A stretch of 36,789 bases of DNA from a virus. Where the stretch lies: positions 1-36,789 of IMG/VR virus record IMGVR_UViG_3300032282_000877. The stretch is one strand, 5' to 3'. The notes beneath the pieces were generated by a model. That model did not search any database and was not told the DNA's origin. It saw only the letters and a program-made list of their open reading frames with translations. Of this stretch, positions 15,915 to 22,612 are shown piece by piece; within the stretch, counting starts at the first letter, position 1, and every line of letters begins with the position of its first letter. Made by a program: the position numbers and the translations under genes.

Positions 15915-17420
15915 TTAGTTCAGCGTCTTTTGGCTGAGGTCGATGACGATGAACTCTGCTGGATACTGAAGTGCCACACCAACTTGGATGTGAACTTCAC
16001 CATTTGCGATTTGTGCGTCTGAGTTGTTCTCAGCATCGCACTTAACGAAGTAGGCCTGTGCGGATGTTGCACCACGAAGACCACCTTGGTTCTTGTACTC
16101 GTTAAGGAATGCGCCAAGAGTGGTGTTGATGCGAGCCCATAGACGCTCATCGTTGTTTTCAAAGATTGCAAACTCTGTGAGGTTCTTTAGGTTCTTCTTG
16201 ATATAAATCAAAGAACGACGCATGTTTACATACTTGTTTGCTGTTCCATCTTGCTTTAATGTGCGAGCACCCATAACAGAAAGTCCAGCGCCAGGAATCT
16301 GACGGATTGGGTTTACTGGTGATGTGCTTGCGTTCATTGAATCAAGTTCAGAAGAAGAGAAACTCTTCTCCATTGCTACAACATTTTGTAGCGCTGTGCC
16401 AATACCAGCAGGAGCCTTGAAGACTCCTCGGTTTGCATCAGTTGTGAGGTAGAGACCTGCAACTGCTCCTGATGGACCAATCTTGCGAAGGGCACCAGTT
16501 CCACGTCCTAGTGGATCTGCGATATAGGTCCATGGGAAGTAGACAGCAACGTTGCTTGAATCTGTAAGGCTTCCAGCAAATGAAATTGCATCTGCTGTTA
16601 TAAAGTCTGCTCCTGTTTCAGCAATAACAAATCCATCATTAGACTCTGACCAAGATGATGCAGCGTCATAAACACTAATGCTTCCTTCTGCAAGAGTTTC
16701 TACAATACCAGGAAGGAAGAACACAAGTGGACGAGCAAGTGGAGCAAACTCTTCAAATACTGAAGTGGCTCCACCCTTGTACTCTGTGTAATCTGTTTCT
16801 GTTGGAGTTGTTCCATTACTTCCACCAGTAAGTGGGTAAGTAGTAGACACAGGAATTCCACCAGCAGAATCGCTGATTGTGATATTTGGAGAGACTAAGT
16901 TAACAACAGTCTCTGCGTAGTCACTAGATGTGTCATCATCAAATACAACATTCTCGTAACGTTCAAGAAGAATGTCATCAGTGATATCTCCTGTAACACC
17001 TGACTCTTTGTACAAAGTAAGTGTGTATGTATCAACAACTGATCCTGCTGTAATTACAACACGAAGTTTGTTGCCATCTGTTCCTGCGTTTTTTGAAGTA
17101 ACAGTTGCAACAACTGCGCTTCCTGAGGTAAGTAAGTCAACAGATCCAGCAACTGAGTCATCAGCAAGAAGGCGCTTGACGTAGAGTTCACGTCCACCGT
17201 TTGCAAAGAATGATCCGACCTGGAATGTTGCTGGGTAGGAAGCGTTGTAGCCTCCAAAATTCTTAGTAAATTCATACCAAGATGAAACAAGTGTCACTGC
17301 CTCTGGGCCTTGTGCAAATGGGGCAACCACTGCACCTGCAGCATTAGCGGTAACACCGCCAGCAATAGTTGCTGGTAGTAGACGTTCAGTAATGTAAACG
17401 CCTGGACGGCTGTAAGCCAT
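15915..17420 (-). CDS. Tail sheath protein
   Basis: 501 residues. It begins MAYSRPGVYITERLLP, followed by AVVAPFAQGPEAVTLVSSWYEF and FFANGGRELYVKRL, the conserved start of contractile sheath subunits. The C-terminal third has RRSLIYIKKNLKNLTEFAIFENND and ends in a strand-rich domain with VHIQVGVALQYPAEFIVIDLSQ, which forms the interlocked C-terminal arm. The middle (about 100-220) is a variable surface domain. Contraction of the sheath drives the tube through the envelope. TTAGGAGAAAAA precedes the ATG. High confidence from motifs and from the adjacent tube gene. Confidence 0.95.
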   Translation of the reverse strand: MAYSRPGVYITERLLPATIAGGVTANAAGAVVAPFAQGPEAVTLVSSWYEFTKNFGGYNASYPATFQVGSFFANGGRELYVKRLLADDSVAGSVDLLTSGSAVVATVTSKNAGTDGNKLRVVITAGSVVDTYTLTLYKESGVTGDITDDILLERYENVVFDDDTSSDYAETVVNLVSPNITISDSAGGIPVSTTYPLTGGSNGTTPTETDYTEYKGGATSVFEEFAPLARPLVFFLPGIVETLAEGSISVYDAASSWSESNDGFVIAETGADFITADAISFAGSLTDSSNVAVYFPWTYIADPLGRGTGALRKIGPSGAVAGLYLTTDANRGVFKAPAGIGTALQNVVAMEKSFSSSELDSMNASTSPVNPIRQIPGAGLSVMGARTLKQDGTANKYVNMRRSLIYIKKNLKNLTEFAIFENNDERLWARINTTLGAFLNEYKNQGGLRGATSAQAYFVKCDAENNSDAQIANGEVHIQVGVALQYPAEFIVIDLSQKTLN

Positions 17421-17450
17421 TTTTTCTCCTAACTAGTTTGGGTGGGTTCC

Positions 17451-18113
17451 TTATGGTTGCTGAATGGTGTACGAGATTGGGGAGAACTGACCACGACCTA
17501 ATTGTTCGTTGTCAGTTGTACCTGTGGCGGTAACTTGCAACACTTTGTACATCTTGTTGAATGTTTCAGGCGCAATCTCGGATGAGATACGCACTGTGAT
17601 AGCGTTTACGAATAAACGCTTTCCTTGTTCAGTAACATCTCGTTTAGAGACATCAAGAACATCCAGACGACGTACTGTTCCATCATTAGTTTGAAGGACA
17701 GCAAATCGCAATGGAATCTTTGTGTAGAGCAGTTGAGCCAAGATCTCACGATCGTGGCGAGGTTGACGAGAGTAGGCAGTAATTTGATAATCAATGTTTA
17801 CTGGGACTGGATAGTTAATTTCCCAGTCATGTAAGTCAGAGTCATAGTCTGTATCTTCACCAATAGTTGTTGGATCATCAACATAAGATGGCTTTACCTT
17901 GCCACGCATTGCACGGCTAAAATCTTCTGCAATATCAATCATGTCAATAGTAATGTATGGATAAGTTTGATCACGAAGTTCTTGATCAGGTTGACCAAAG
18001 TATACTTTTACAGAACGAGTTGGTCCCGCACCATCTACAGATTTTTGATCTGTAACTACCATGTTCTTTAATAGATTACGAAGTGCTTCGTCTTCGGATA
18101 ATAAGAATGTCAT
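17451..18113 (-). CDS. Putative tail terminator / neck protein
   Basis: 220 residues. The pattern KVYFGQPDQELRDQTYPYITIDMIDI, then NYPVPVNIDYQITAYSRQPRHDREILAQLLY is what tail terminator proteins of contractile tails look like: an alpha/beta fold with a long helix after a strand. It overlaps the upstream neck gene by 4 nt and lies just before the sheath gene, the usual place for the cap that stops tube and sheath growth and joins the neck. No enzyme motif is seen. The call is from pattern and position rather than a diagnostic residue. Confidence 0.6.
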   Translation of the reverse strand: MTFLLSEDEALRNLLKNMVVTDQKSVDGAGPTRSVKVYFGQPDQELRDQTYPYITIDMIDIAEDFSRAMRGKVKPSYVDDPTTIGEDTDYDSDLHDWEINYPVPVNIDYQITAYSRQPRHDREILAQLLYTKIPLRFAVLQTNDGTVRRLDVLDVSKRDVTEQGKRLFVNAITVRISSEIAPETFNKMYKVLQVTATGTTDNEQLGRGQFSPISYTIQQP

Positions 18114-18430
18114 CGTGCACGTCCTAGGTGAGCCATAGTGCGCCCCATAAGAAACTTTTCTGCTTCACGAGTGCGATTACTAAACCGACGGATAGCCGCT
18201 GTTGGTTGTGTTCCAGGAGTTCCGTATTCAAGGTCCATAGTCTCTTTACGATGATCTGGGTGTCCATGCACAGAAAATTCACCATCTTGATGAGCAACAT
18301 GCAGGCTACGAACAATGTGATCAGGCCATCCAGAGGCACGGGCTTCGGAACGAAGGTGAGCAGACAGGATCTTTGTTGTATCCAGACTTGCTTTGTGAAG
18401 AGAAGACTTTACGTGTTTAAGGTAACTCAC
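18110..18430 (-). CDS. Putative neck / head-tail joining protein
   Basis: 106 residues, basic, rich in His and Arg. Residues about 48-106 include a DLEYGTPGTQPTAAIRRFSNR segment that resembles the HK97 gp10-like joining family (a conserved D-x-EYG-T-x-x-x-PP-x-A-x-x-RxF pattern). It overlaps the genes on both sides by 4 nt. Position between a membrane-type small protein and the terminator-like gene suits a neck component. The family assignment is tentative. Confidence 0.5.
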   Translation of the reverse strand: MSYLKHVKSSLHKASLDTTKILSAHLRSEARASGWPDHIVRSLHVAHQDGEFSVHGHPDHRKETMDLEYGTPGTQPTAAIRRFSNRTREAEKFLMGRTMAHLGRAR

Positions 18431-18621
18431 TTCTTTTTCTTCGCCTTCGACGCAACGTACAAGGCACCAGCGACATAGGCTGCGGATGTTCCTGCAATTA
18501 AGGCTGCGACGTTTGGGCGTTTTTCTTTAGGGCGGAATCCAAACACGCCCTTGATGAACTCTTCACGTTCATTTTGATTGTTCATTTCAGCGGCTTCTTG
18601 CCACCATGGAACATAGGCCAT
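18427..18621 (-). CDS. Small single-pass membrane protein
   Basis: 64 residues. Residues about 38-58 form one hydrophobic helix (VAALIAGTSAAYVAGALYVAS) followed by a Lys-only tail, so the C-terminus is probably cytoplasmic. The N-terminal half is polar with an acidic patch. It is the first gene after the terminator hairpin at 18703-18720 and opens the neck-tail block; it overlaps the next gene by 4 nt. No known family was recognised. A virion or envelope-contact role is possible, given its place among neck genes. Confidence 0.55.
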   Translation of the reverse strand: MAYVPWWQEAAEMNNQNEREEFIKGVFGFRPKEKRPNVAALIAGTSAAYVAGALYVASKAKKKK

Positions 18622-18702
18622 TACAATCCCCTTTATCGCAACCTGTGGGTACAGTAGTCAGTTACCGCAGCGGTAGTCTGATAGTGCAATGATAAAGAAG
18701 AA
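18622..18702 (-). promoter_or_regulatory. Leader region of the neck-tail operon
   Basis: This 81-nt gap lies between the strong hairpin and the first neck-tail gene. On the minus strand it has a TTGCAC word and a short inverted repeat ACCGC/GCGGT. A ribosome site AAAGGGG lies 8 nt before the ATG. A promoter that restarts transcription after the terminator is expected here, but no consensus pair with normal spacing is clear. Confidence 0.3.
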
Positions 18703-18720
18703 GGGGCCCTTTCGGGCCCC
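18703..18720 (-). terminator. Intrinsic terminator after the small-gene ladder
   Basis: A perfect hairpin, GGGGCCC-TTTC-GGGCCCC in plus-strand reading, lies 8 nt beyond the stop of the last ladder gene (18729). On the minus strand it is followed by TTCTTCTTTA, a moderately T-rich tract. It would end transcription from the fibre, neck and ladder genes before the tail block. Confidence 0.75.
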
Positions 18721-18728
18721 TAACTTAC

Positions 18729-18896
18729 TTACTTCTTTTTAATCTTCTTGGCTAGAGCCTTATCCATCTTCTCATCTGCTGAGCGAGATGGCTTCTTCTT
18801 ATCCATAGCCTTATCGGCTTTAGCAAACTTCTTCTTTTGTTCTGCATTCATGCCCTTCATAACCTTGGCATCTTGTTTTTTATCTGAAATTTTCAT
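18729..18896 (-). CDS. Lys-rich microprotein, last of the small-gene ladder
   Basis: 55 residues, of which 20 are Lys; there is only one Phe and no Cys. The sequence is highly charged with internal Lys/Asp/Ala repeats and ends KKIKKK, suggesting a disordered or helical basic peptide able to bind nucleic acid or an acidic partner. It begins at the ATG at 18894-18896, 8 nt after the stop of the preceding small gene. The SD is weak, so expression probably relies on reinitiation. The terminator follows directly. No family recognised. Confidence 0.55.
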   Translation of the reverse strand: MKISDKKQDAKVMKGMNAEQKKKFAKADKAMDKKKPSRSADEKMDKALAKKIKKK

Positions 18897-18904
18897 AGGA
18901 ATTA

Positions 18905-19045
18905 TTACATTCCCTTCTTCTTGTTCATAGTCATCTTGGCTGCCTTACCTTTTTTAAGGGCTTTAAAATCAGCGCCAGTGATCTTGTCTGTTGGCTTTGC
19001 AGCCCCAGCAATTTTCATCTGCTTAGTAGTAAGTGTCTTCTTCAT
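18905..19045 (-). CDS. Basic microprotein in the small-gene ladder
   Basis: 46 residues, starting at the ATG at 19043-19045, which overlaps the stop of the Cys-rich gene by 1 nt (TAATG). The protein is Lys/Thr/Met-rich and ends NKKKGM, with a KITGADFKALKKGK segment in the middle. It has no Cys. AAGGGAG lies about 13 nt upstream inside the preceding gene. This coupling and the clean frame support a real gene. Function unknown. Confidence 0.55.
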   Translation of the reverse strand: MKKTLTTKQMKIAGAAKPTDKITGADFKALKKGKAAKMTMNKKKGM

Positions 19046-19137
19046 TATTTCTTTGCTCCCTTACATGTTGAACAAGAGCACTTGCAGCCCTTAACTGGTT
19101 TTGCCTTAGTACATTTGCATCCACATTTAGCGCACAT
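19045..19137 (-). CDS. Metallothionein-like Cys-rich microprotein
   Basis: 30 residues with 8 Cys and 9 Lys. Cys lie at 2, 5, 7, 9, 18, 20, 22 and 25, giving C-x2-C-x-C-x-C then an 8-residue Lys/Pro linker, then C-x-C-x-C-x2-C: an exact mirror image. There is no aromatic residue. Small size, C-x-C clusters and absence of aromatics are the features of metallothioneins, which bind clusters of Zn, Cu or Cd. Start and stop both share TAATG with neighbours, so it is translationally coupled on both sides. It could instead be a zinc-stabilised structural peptide. It matches no metallothionein subfamily I can name. Confidence 0.6.
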   Translation of the reverse strand: MCAKCGCKCTKAKPVKGCKCSCSTCKGAKK

Positions 19138-19310
19138 TACTTGCCTGCTTTCTTGGCCTTTTTAGCCACTGCTGCATTATCCACAAGATTGGGATAAGGG
19201 CGTCCTGCTGCTTTGGCTCGTGCCTTTGCTGCAGACTTCTGAGATGAGGATAACTTCTTATCTTTGCCTGATGGGTCTTTAGTGTCCCAAAACTTTTTAC
19301 TAGCAGTCAC
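19137..19310 (-). CDS. Lys/Ala-rich microprotein with GRPYPNLVDN motif
   Basis: 57 residues from a GTG at 19308-19310, which overlaps the DUF6321-like gene by 11 nt. The N-terminus (KKFWDTKDPSGKDKK) is polar; the C-terminus is an Ala/Lys helix. In between is AGRPYPNLVDNAAVA, a motif that looks conserved in small actinophage proteins. The stop forms TAATG with the Cys-rich gene. Basic charge suggests DNA or nucleoprotein contact. Function unknown; the GTG start is chosen because no ATG precedes the conserved part. Confidence 0.5.
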   Translation of the reverse strand: MTASKKFWDTKDPSGKDKKLSSSQKSAAKARAKAAGRPYPNLVDNAAVAKKAKKAGK

Positions 19311-19560
19311 AATCCCACGCCCTTAATGACTTATTAATACGGCTATTGGGATCACGAGCAGTCTTGGCAGATGTGTTCTTTGCCTTCATGCCTTTCATTC
19401 TTTTACAAAATGCTTTATGGCGTTTGTTACCGTGATCTTTACTTGGGGCTTTTAAATCTGATCCAGGGTTAGCCTTCTCGTAAGACTTGCGACCCTTTTC
19501 ATTAAGTCCACCCTTTTTATTCTTGCCCTCTGAACGTTGCCACGCTGCTGTCTTAGCCAT
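19300..19560 (-). CDS. DUF6321-like small basic protein
   Basis: 86 residues. The pattern SEGKNKKGGLNEKGRKSYEKANPGSDLKAP, KAFCKRMKGMK and DPNSRINKSLRAWDC matches the DUF6321 family of small phage proteins, function unknown. It is strongly basic with three Cys, one in FCKRM and two in the terminal WDCDC. It overlaps the upstream gene by 8 nt and the downstream GTG-started gene by 11 nt. Being in the ladder before the neck-tail block suggests a late, possibly virion-packaged protein; that is inference. Confidence 0.75.
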   Translation of the reverse strand: MAKTAAWQRSEGKNKKGGLNEKGRKSYEKANPGSDLKAPSKDHGNKRHKAFCKRMKGMKAKNTSAKTARDPNSRINKSLRAWDCDC

Positions 19561-19786
19561 TCTTCTTATGCCAATCTTTAGTCGCTTTTACGCCTTGAGC
19601 AATTGTCTTTGCCCCAGCCTTCTTTGTCAGGTTAATCTTGTCGTAGGCACCGCCACGCTTTGCGTGGTCAACAATCACATCGCCCTGCTTGTTCTTCTTA
19701 ATGGTGTGAACTTCACGTGCTGGCTTACCAGGAACTTTAATGCCAATCTTTACTGGCTTCTCAACTGGCTTCTTCTTGTCAGCCAT
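19553..19786 (-). CDS. Small basic protein in the ladder
   Basis: 77 residues, Lys-rich, with a likely strand-rich core VKIGIKVPGKPAREVHTIKKN and a C-terminal helix. It has no Cys and no membrane segment. The start ATG (19784-19786) shares TAATG with the DUF6496-like gene upstream; the 3' end overlaps the DUF6321-like gene by 8 nt. Family not recognised. Coupling to its neighbours implies coordinated synthesis. Confidence 0.6.
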   Translation of the reverse strand: MADKKKPVEKPVKIGIKVPGKPAREVHTIKKNKQGDVIVDHAKRGGAYDKINLTKKAGAKTIAQGVKATKDWHKKNG

Positions 19787-19959
19787 TACTTCTTCTTAAC
19801 TTTCTTGGCTGCCTTTGCTTCGCTCAGAGCGATAGCGACTGCTTGAGATTTCTTAGTAACTACTGGTCCCTTTTTAGATCCGCTATGAAGTTTACCTTTT
19901 CCATACTCCTTCATTACTTTTTCAACTTTACCCTTAGTCACTGACTTTTTAACAGCCAT
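19786..19959 (-). CDS. DUF6496-like small basic protein
   Basis: 57 residues. KVEKVMKEYGKGKLHSGSKKGPVV followed by SQAVAIALSEA is the pattern of the DUF6496 family, a short phage and bacterial protein family without known function. It begins at the ATG at 19957-19959, sharing TAATG with the acidic gene upstream, and ends in TAATG with the next gene. The family often appears beside other tiny basic genes in phages. A DNA-associated role is possible from charge alone. Confidence 0.7.
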   Translation of the reverse strand: MAVKKSVTKGKVEKVMKEYGKGKLHSGSKKGPVVTKKSQAVAIALSEAKAAKKVKKK

Positions 19960-20075
19960 TACTTTTCCTCTTCTTCTAGTTCGTCCTCATCCCACGCATG
20001 ATCATCGTAGTCTTCTAATTCTACCGCTTCATCTTCGAAGAGCGAAGGGTCTAGTTCTTCTTCAAATTCGTTCAT
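19959..20075 (-). CDS. Very acidic microprotein, first of the small-gene ladder
   Basis: 38 residues, 21 of them Asp or Glu, with one Lys and one His. A good ribosome site, TAGGAG, precedes the ATG at 20073-20075, so this gene can lead translation of the coupled ladder that follows. The stop forms TAATG with the DUF6496-like gene. Extreme acidity could mimic nucleic acid or neutralise the basic partners encoded just downstream. The sequence includes three aromatic residues besides Trp28, so a short fold is possible. Family not recognised. Confidence 0.55.
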   Translation of the reverse strand: MNEFEEELDPSLFEDEAVELEDYDDHAWDEDELEEEEK

Positions 20076-20083
20076 GCTATCTC

Positions 20084-20617
20084 CTAGTTAGCGTAAGTTT
20101 GAAACTGTGGATCATTTACTAATTCTTCTGCATTTACCATGTTACAGTCAAGGGTAACTACTGAGTAGTTTTCCTTGTAAAGACCACGAGGAAGGACACG
20201 AGTAGGAACAAAGACCTCATTGTGAAATACAATACGATCCTTAATATGGGCATTAGGATCAGTCACCATAAATGGAATGAGGCGCTGGACATCAGCCACA
20301 GCCACAACGAGGCGAAGAGTATCTGTGACGTAGTAACCACGTTCATTCATTACGTTAGTACCACGTAGTTGTTGTGCCATGACTACAGGTAATTTGAATG
20401 GATCATTCCAGCGGCGACCTTTGCCATCTTCCTGATTGGATACGTCGTAGATGGGATCTACCCAGTTCTCATAATCAGCGGCTAGTGCGTTGGGATCCCA
20501 CGCCCACCAGTCAACTTCAGTTCCTACAGGATCACGGAGTTCGTCAATGATGCCTTCATCAATTGACTTATGTTCAAACTCGATCTTGAATCGACCCTGT
20601 ACCTGGTTACCACGCAT
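20084..20617 (-). CDS. Putative head-closure / neck protein
   Basis: 177 residues. The N-terminus has GRFKIEFEHKSIDEG; the middle has VDWWAWDPNA, VDPIYDV and RGYYVTDTLRLVVAV; the end has VFHNEVFVPTRVLPRG and VNDPQFQTYAN. This beta-rich pattern resembles head-to-tail stopper proteins of actinophages. The gene lies at the junction between the fibre genes and the neck-tail block. There is no enzyme motif. The neck call depends on pattern memory and position, so a minor structural protein is the alternative. Confidence 0.5.
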   Translation of the reverse strand: MRGNQVQGRFKIEFEHKSIDEGIIDELRDPVGTEVDWWAWDPNALAADYENWVDPIYDVSNQEDGKGRRWNDPFKLPVVMAQQLRGTNVMNERGYYVTDTLRLVVAVADVQRLIPFMVTDPNAHIKDRIVFHNEVFVPTRVLPRGLYKENYSVVTLDCNMVNAEELVNDPQFQTYAN

Positions 20618-20655
20618 GGTATGGATTATCCCCTATCGTTACTAGAAAGAAAGTA

Positions 20656-20925
20656 TTAAGGGGCGACTTCTATCCAAAGACAAGTCTCTTCGTTTAATTC
20701 AAAGTTACCATCTGGCTTTGGTGGAATAAATGCATCACGTTCTGCATCGTATGTAAATCCAATACCAGCAAAATTTTTGCGTATGTTTCCATTGTATGAA
20801 GTCTTAATCCAGGTACCACCGAGGTTATCAATTAACCATTGGTAACCTTCATCAGGTTCATCATTACTTCCAACAGTTACACGAAGAACAATGTTGTTCT
20901 CATTAACTTCAGCCCAATGCGCCAT
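20656..20925 (-). CDS. Small fibre-partner protein, paralogue 1
   Basis: 89 residues. It begins MAHWAEVNENNIVLRVTVG, then WIKTSYNGNIRKNFAGIGFTYD and ends in LNEETCLW. Two paralogues occur at 23924-24298 and 27359-27616, each directly after a glycine-rich fibre gene. Here the ATG shares TAATG with the stop of the fibre gene at 20925-22406. The NEETxLW ending is like tail fibre assembly chaperones, so it may help fold or cap the partner fibre. That function is inference; the family is a widespread small phage virion-associated protein of unknown role. Confidence 0.65.
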   Translation of the reverse strand: MAHWAEVNENNIVLRVTVGSNDEPDEGYQWLIDNLGGTWIKTSYNGNIRKNFAGIGFTYDAERDAFIPPKPDGNFELNEETCLWIEVAP

Positions 20926-22406
20926 TATGCCACCGCCGTCTTTAAATAACGAACAATTACAAGTCCTGAACCACCATTAGCATTATTTGCGCCGCCACCG
21001 CCGCCACCGCCTGTGTTAGCCGTACCAGCAAGACCACCGCCACCGCCTACACCGTTTCCACCACGTCCACCGCCACCAAGACCACCTGAGGCAAAAGTAC
21101 TAGAATTTGCAGCCTGACCACCAGTACCACCGCCTCCTCCTCCAGCATAATACCCTGAGTTTGCACCCGTACTAGTTGCAGAAGCCCAAGTGGAAAATAC
21201 AGAAGTTCCTACACCGCCAATTCCACCTAATTTGGTTCCAGTTGTAAAAGCAACACCAGCGCCTCCAGCACCGCCACCACCGCCACCTAATGCAGCAAAA
21301 GAAGGTGTTCCAACAGAACCAAGATTTGCGTAAAAAGTAGTTCCTGTAAGTGAACCACCAGCAGTACCTACCGCTCCAACATTTGTGCCACCGCTTTGTC
21401 CGCCACCACCGCCACTTGAACCACCATCGCCACTTTGTGAAGCACCACCACCACCGCCACCGCCTGATGCAGTTAGTAAAGCAGCAATAGAAGATGTAGT
21501 GCCTGTTGCGCCAACGGATGCACCATAAGAAGTAGCAACTGCTCCGCCTCCGCCAATTGTAATGGCAATTGTACTTGCGCTAAGGGTAGTTGAATTATAA
21601 GCAACTCCACCACCACCACCGCCGCCTGAATCAGCCAATCCGTATCCACCACCGCCGCCACCCGCTATAACTAATAAATCACAAGATAAAGATGAATTAG
21701 ATACCACTAATGAACCATTTGCTGTAAATGTTCGGTAATAGTAAGTTGCATCTGAAGCAAGTGTCCCACCAGTAACTGTTGGAAGAGGTAATGGGGTTAC
21801 TGCTGTAGATGCAGTACTTGCAGATGAAGTTCCGTTTGCATTAGTAGCAGTTAACGTAAACGTGTAAGCGGTGCCCGCAGCAAATGAACCAGTGACAGTT
21901 ACTGGAGAGGTAGTGCCCGTTACTGTTAATGCTATTGATGGACTTGATACAGCAGTAATGGCGCTAATATTTTTGCCGCCAGTATTAATAGTAAATGGAA
22001 TAGTAACTGATGTAGTACTTACAATGGTAGGAGTAGCAGTAATAACTGGTACATCAGGAACAGTAGTAGCAGTCACAGATCCAGAAGCAGAACTTGCCAC
22101 TGATGTTGCGGCGCTATTTGTTCCAGTAACAGTAAATGTATAAGCAGTCTGACTAGAAAGACCTGTTACTACTAGGGGCGAACTTGCACCAGTAGCAGTG
22201 AATGAGCCAGGGCTAGATGTAGCAGTAAAGGATGTAGCAGGCCAGTAAGTAGCATCAGGAGTAAAGGCAACGCTCACAGCGCCGTTGTTATAGGCACGGG
22301 CAGTACCGACATCTGTACCTGCAACAGATGTAGGAGCAATAGGGACATCGGCGATCTTGCCTATTGTGCCATCTACTGACTCTTCGTTGGCGTTACGGAT
22401 ACTCAT
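20925..22406 (-). CDS. Fibronectin-III and glycine-rich tail fibre
   Basis: 493 residues. Residues about 22-205 carry two fibronectin-III-like units (VTGLSSQTAYTFTVTGTNS, GTAYTFTLTATNANG). Residues about 235-485 are a glycine-rich domain opening with LLVIAGGGGGG and closing with GGSGLVIVRY, the signature of phage glycine-rich receptor-binding domains, thought to form polyglycine sheets. The start follows CTAGGAG. The gene sits after the oxygenase island and is coupled to the small partner gene. It is probably a fibre or adhesin of the virion; receptor unknown. Confidence 0.8.
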   Translation of the reverse strand: MSIRNANEESVDGTIGKIADVPIAPTSVAGTDVGTARAYNNGAVSVAFTPDATYWPATSFTATSSPGSFTATGASSPLVVTGLSSQTAYTFTVTGTNSAATSVASSASGSVTATTVPDVPVITATPTIVSTTSVTIPFTINTGGKNISAITAVSSPSIALTVTGTTSPVTVTGSFAAGTAYTFTLTATNANGTSSASTASTAVTPLPLPTVTGGTLASDATYYYRTFTANGSLVVSNSSLSCDLLVIAGGGGGGYGLADSGGGGGGGVAYNSTTLSASTIAITIGGGGAVATSYGASVGATGTTSSIAALLTASGGGGGGGASQSGDGGSSGGGGGQSGGTNVGAVGTAGGSLTGTTFYANLGSVGTPSFAALGGGGGGAGGAGVAFTTGTKLGGIGGVGTSVFSTWASATSTGANSGYYAGGGGGGTGGQAANSSTFASGGLGGGGRGGNGVGGGGGLAGTANTGGGGGGGANNANGGSGLVIVRYLKTAVA

Positions 22407-22446
22407 AAGACTCCTAGTTTATCAGTCAAACAGGTGTTATTACCCT

Positions 22447-22557
22447 TTAGTGATTGTACTTTGAGTAGACCTTGACCCTGTGTGACCAGCGTTTAGCCTG
22501 TGTAGAACTACTAAAAAACCTATGTAAAATTTGCCCAAAAGCATTCTTTAACTTCAT
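22447..22557 (-). CDS. Possible 36-residue basic peptide in the divergent spacer
   Basis: This short frame lies in the 206-nt gap between divergent genes. The ATG at 22555-22557 has AAAGGAG 5 nt upstream. The peptide is basic with Phe, Trp and Tyr and no clear motif. It ends 40 nt before the fibre gene. Support is only the ribosome site and the position, so a leader peptide or chance ORF are both possible. Confidence 0.3.
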   Translation of the reverse strand: MKLKNAFGQILHRFFSSSTQAKRWSHRVKVYSKYNH

Positions 22558-22612
22558 TAGGCTCCTTTCAAAACCTATGTTACGCTATTTCCAGCAATCC
22601 TAGGAGGTATAA
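22558..22612. promoter_or_regulatory. Divergent promoter region before the oxygenase island
   Basis: The 55 nt between the possible short minus gene and the plus-strand oxygenase gene hold CCTATGT (22574-22580) followed by TACGCT, a TAnnnT-type -10. The ribosome site TAGGAGG lies 6 nt before the ATG. TTAACT occurs upstream at 22548-22553. The TTAACT and CCTATGT words recur before the other plus-strand island. Promoter assignment is tentative. Confidence 0.35.
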
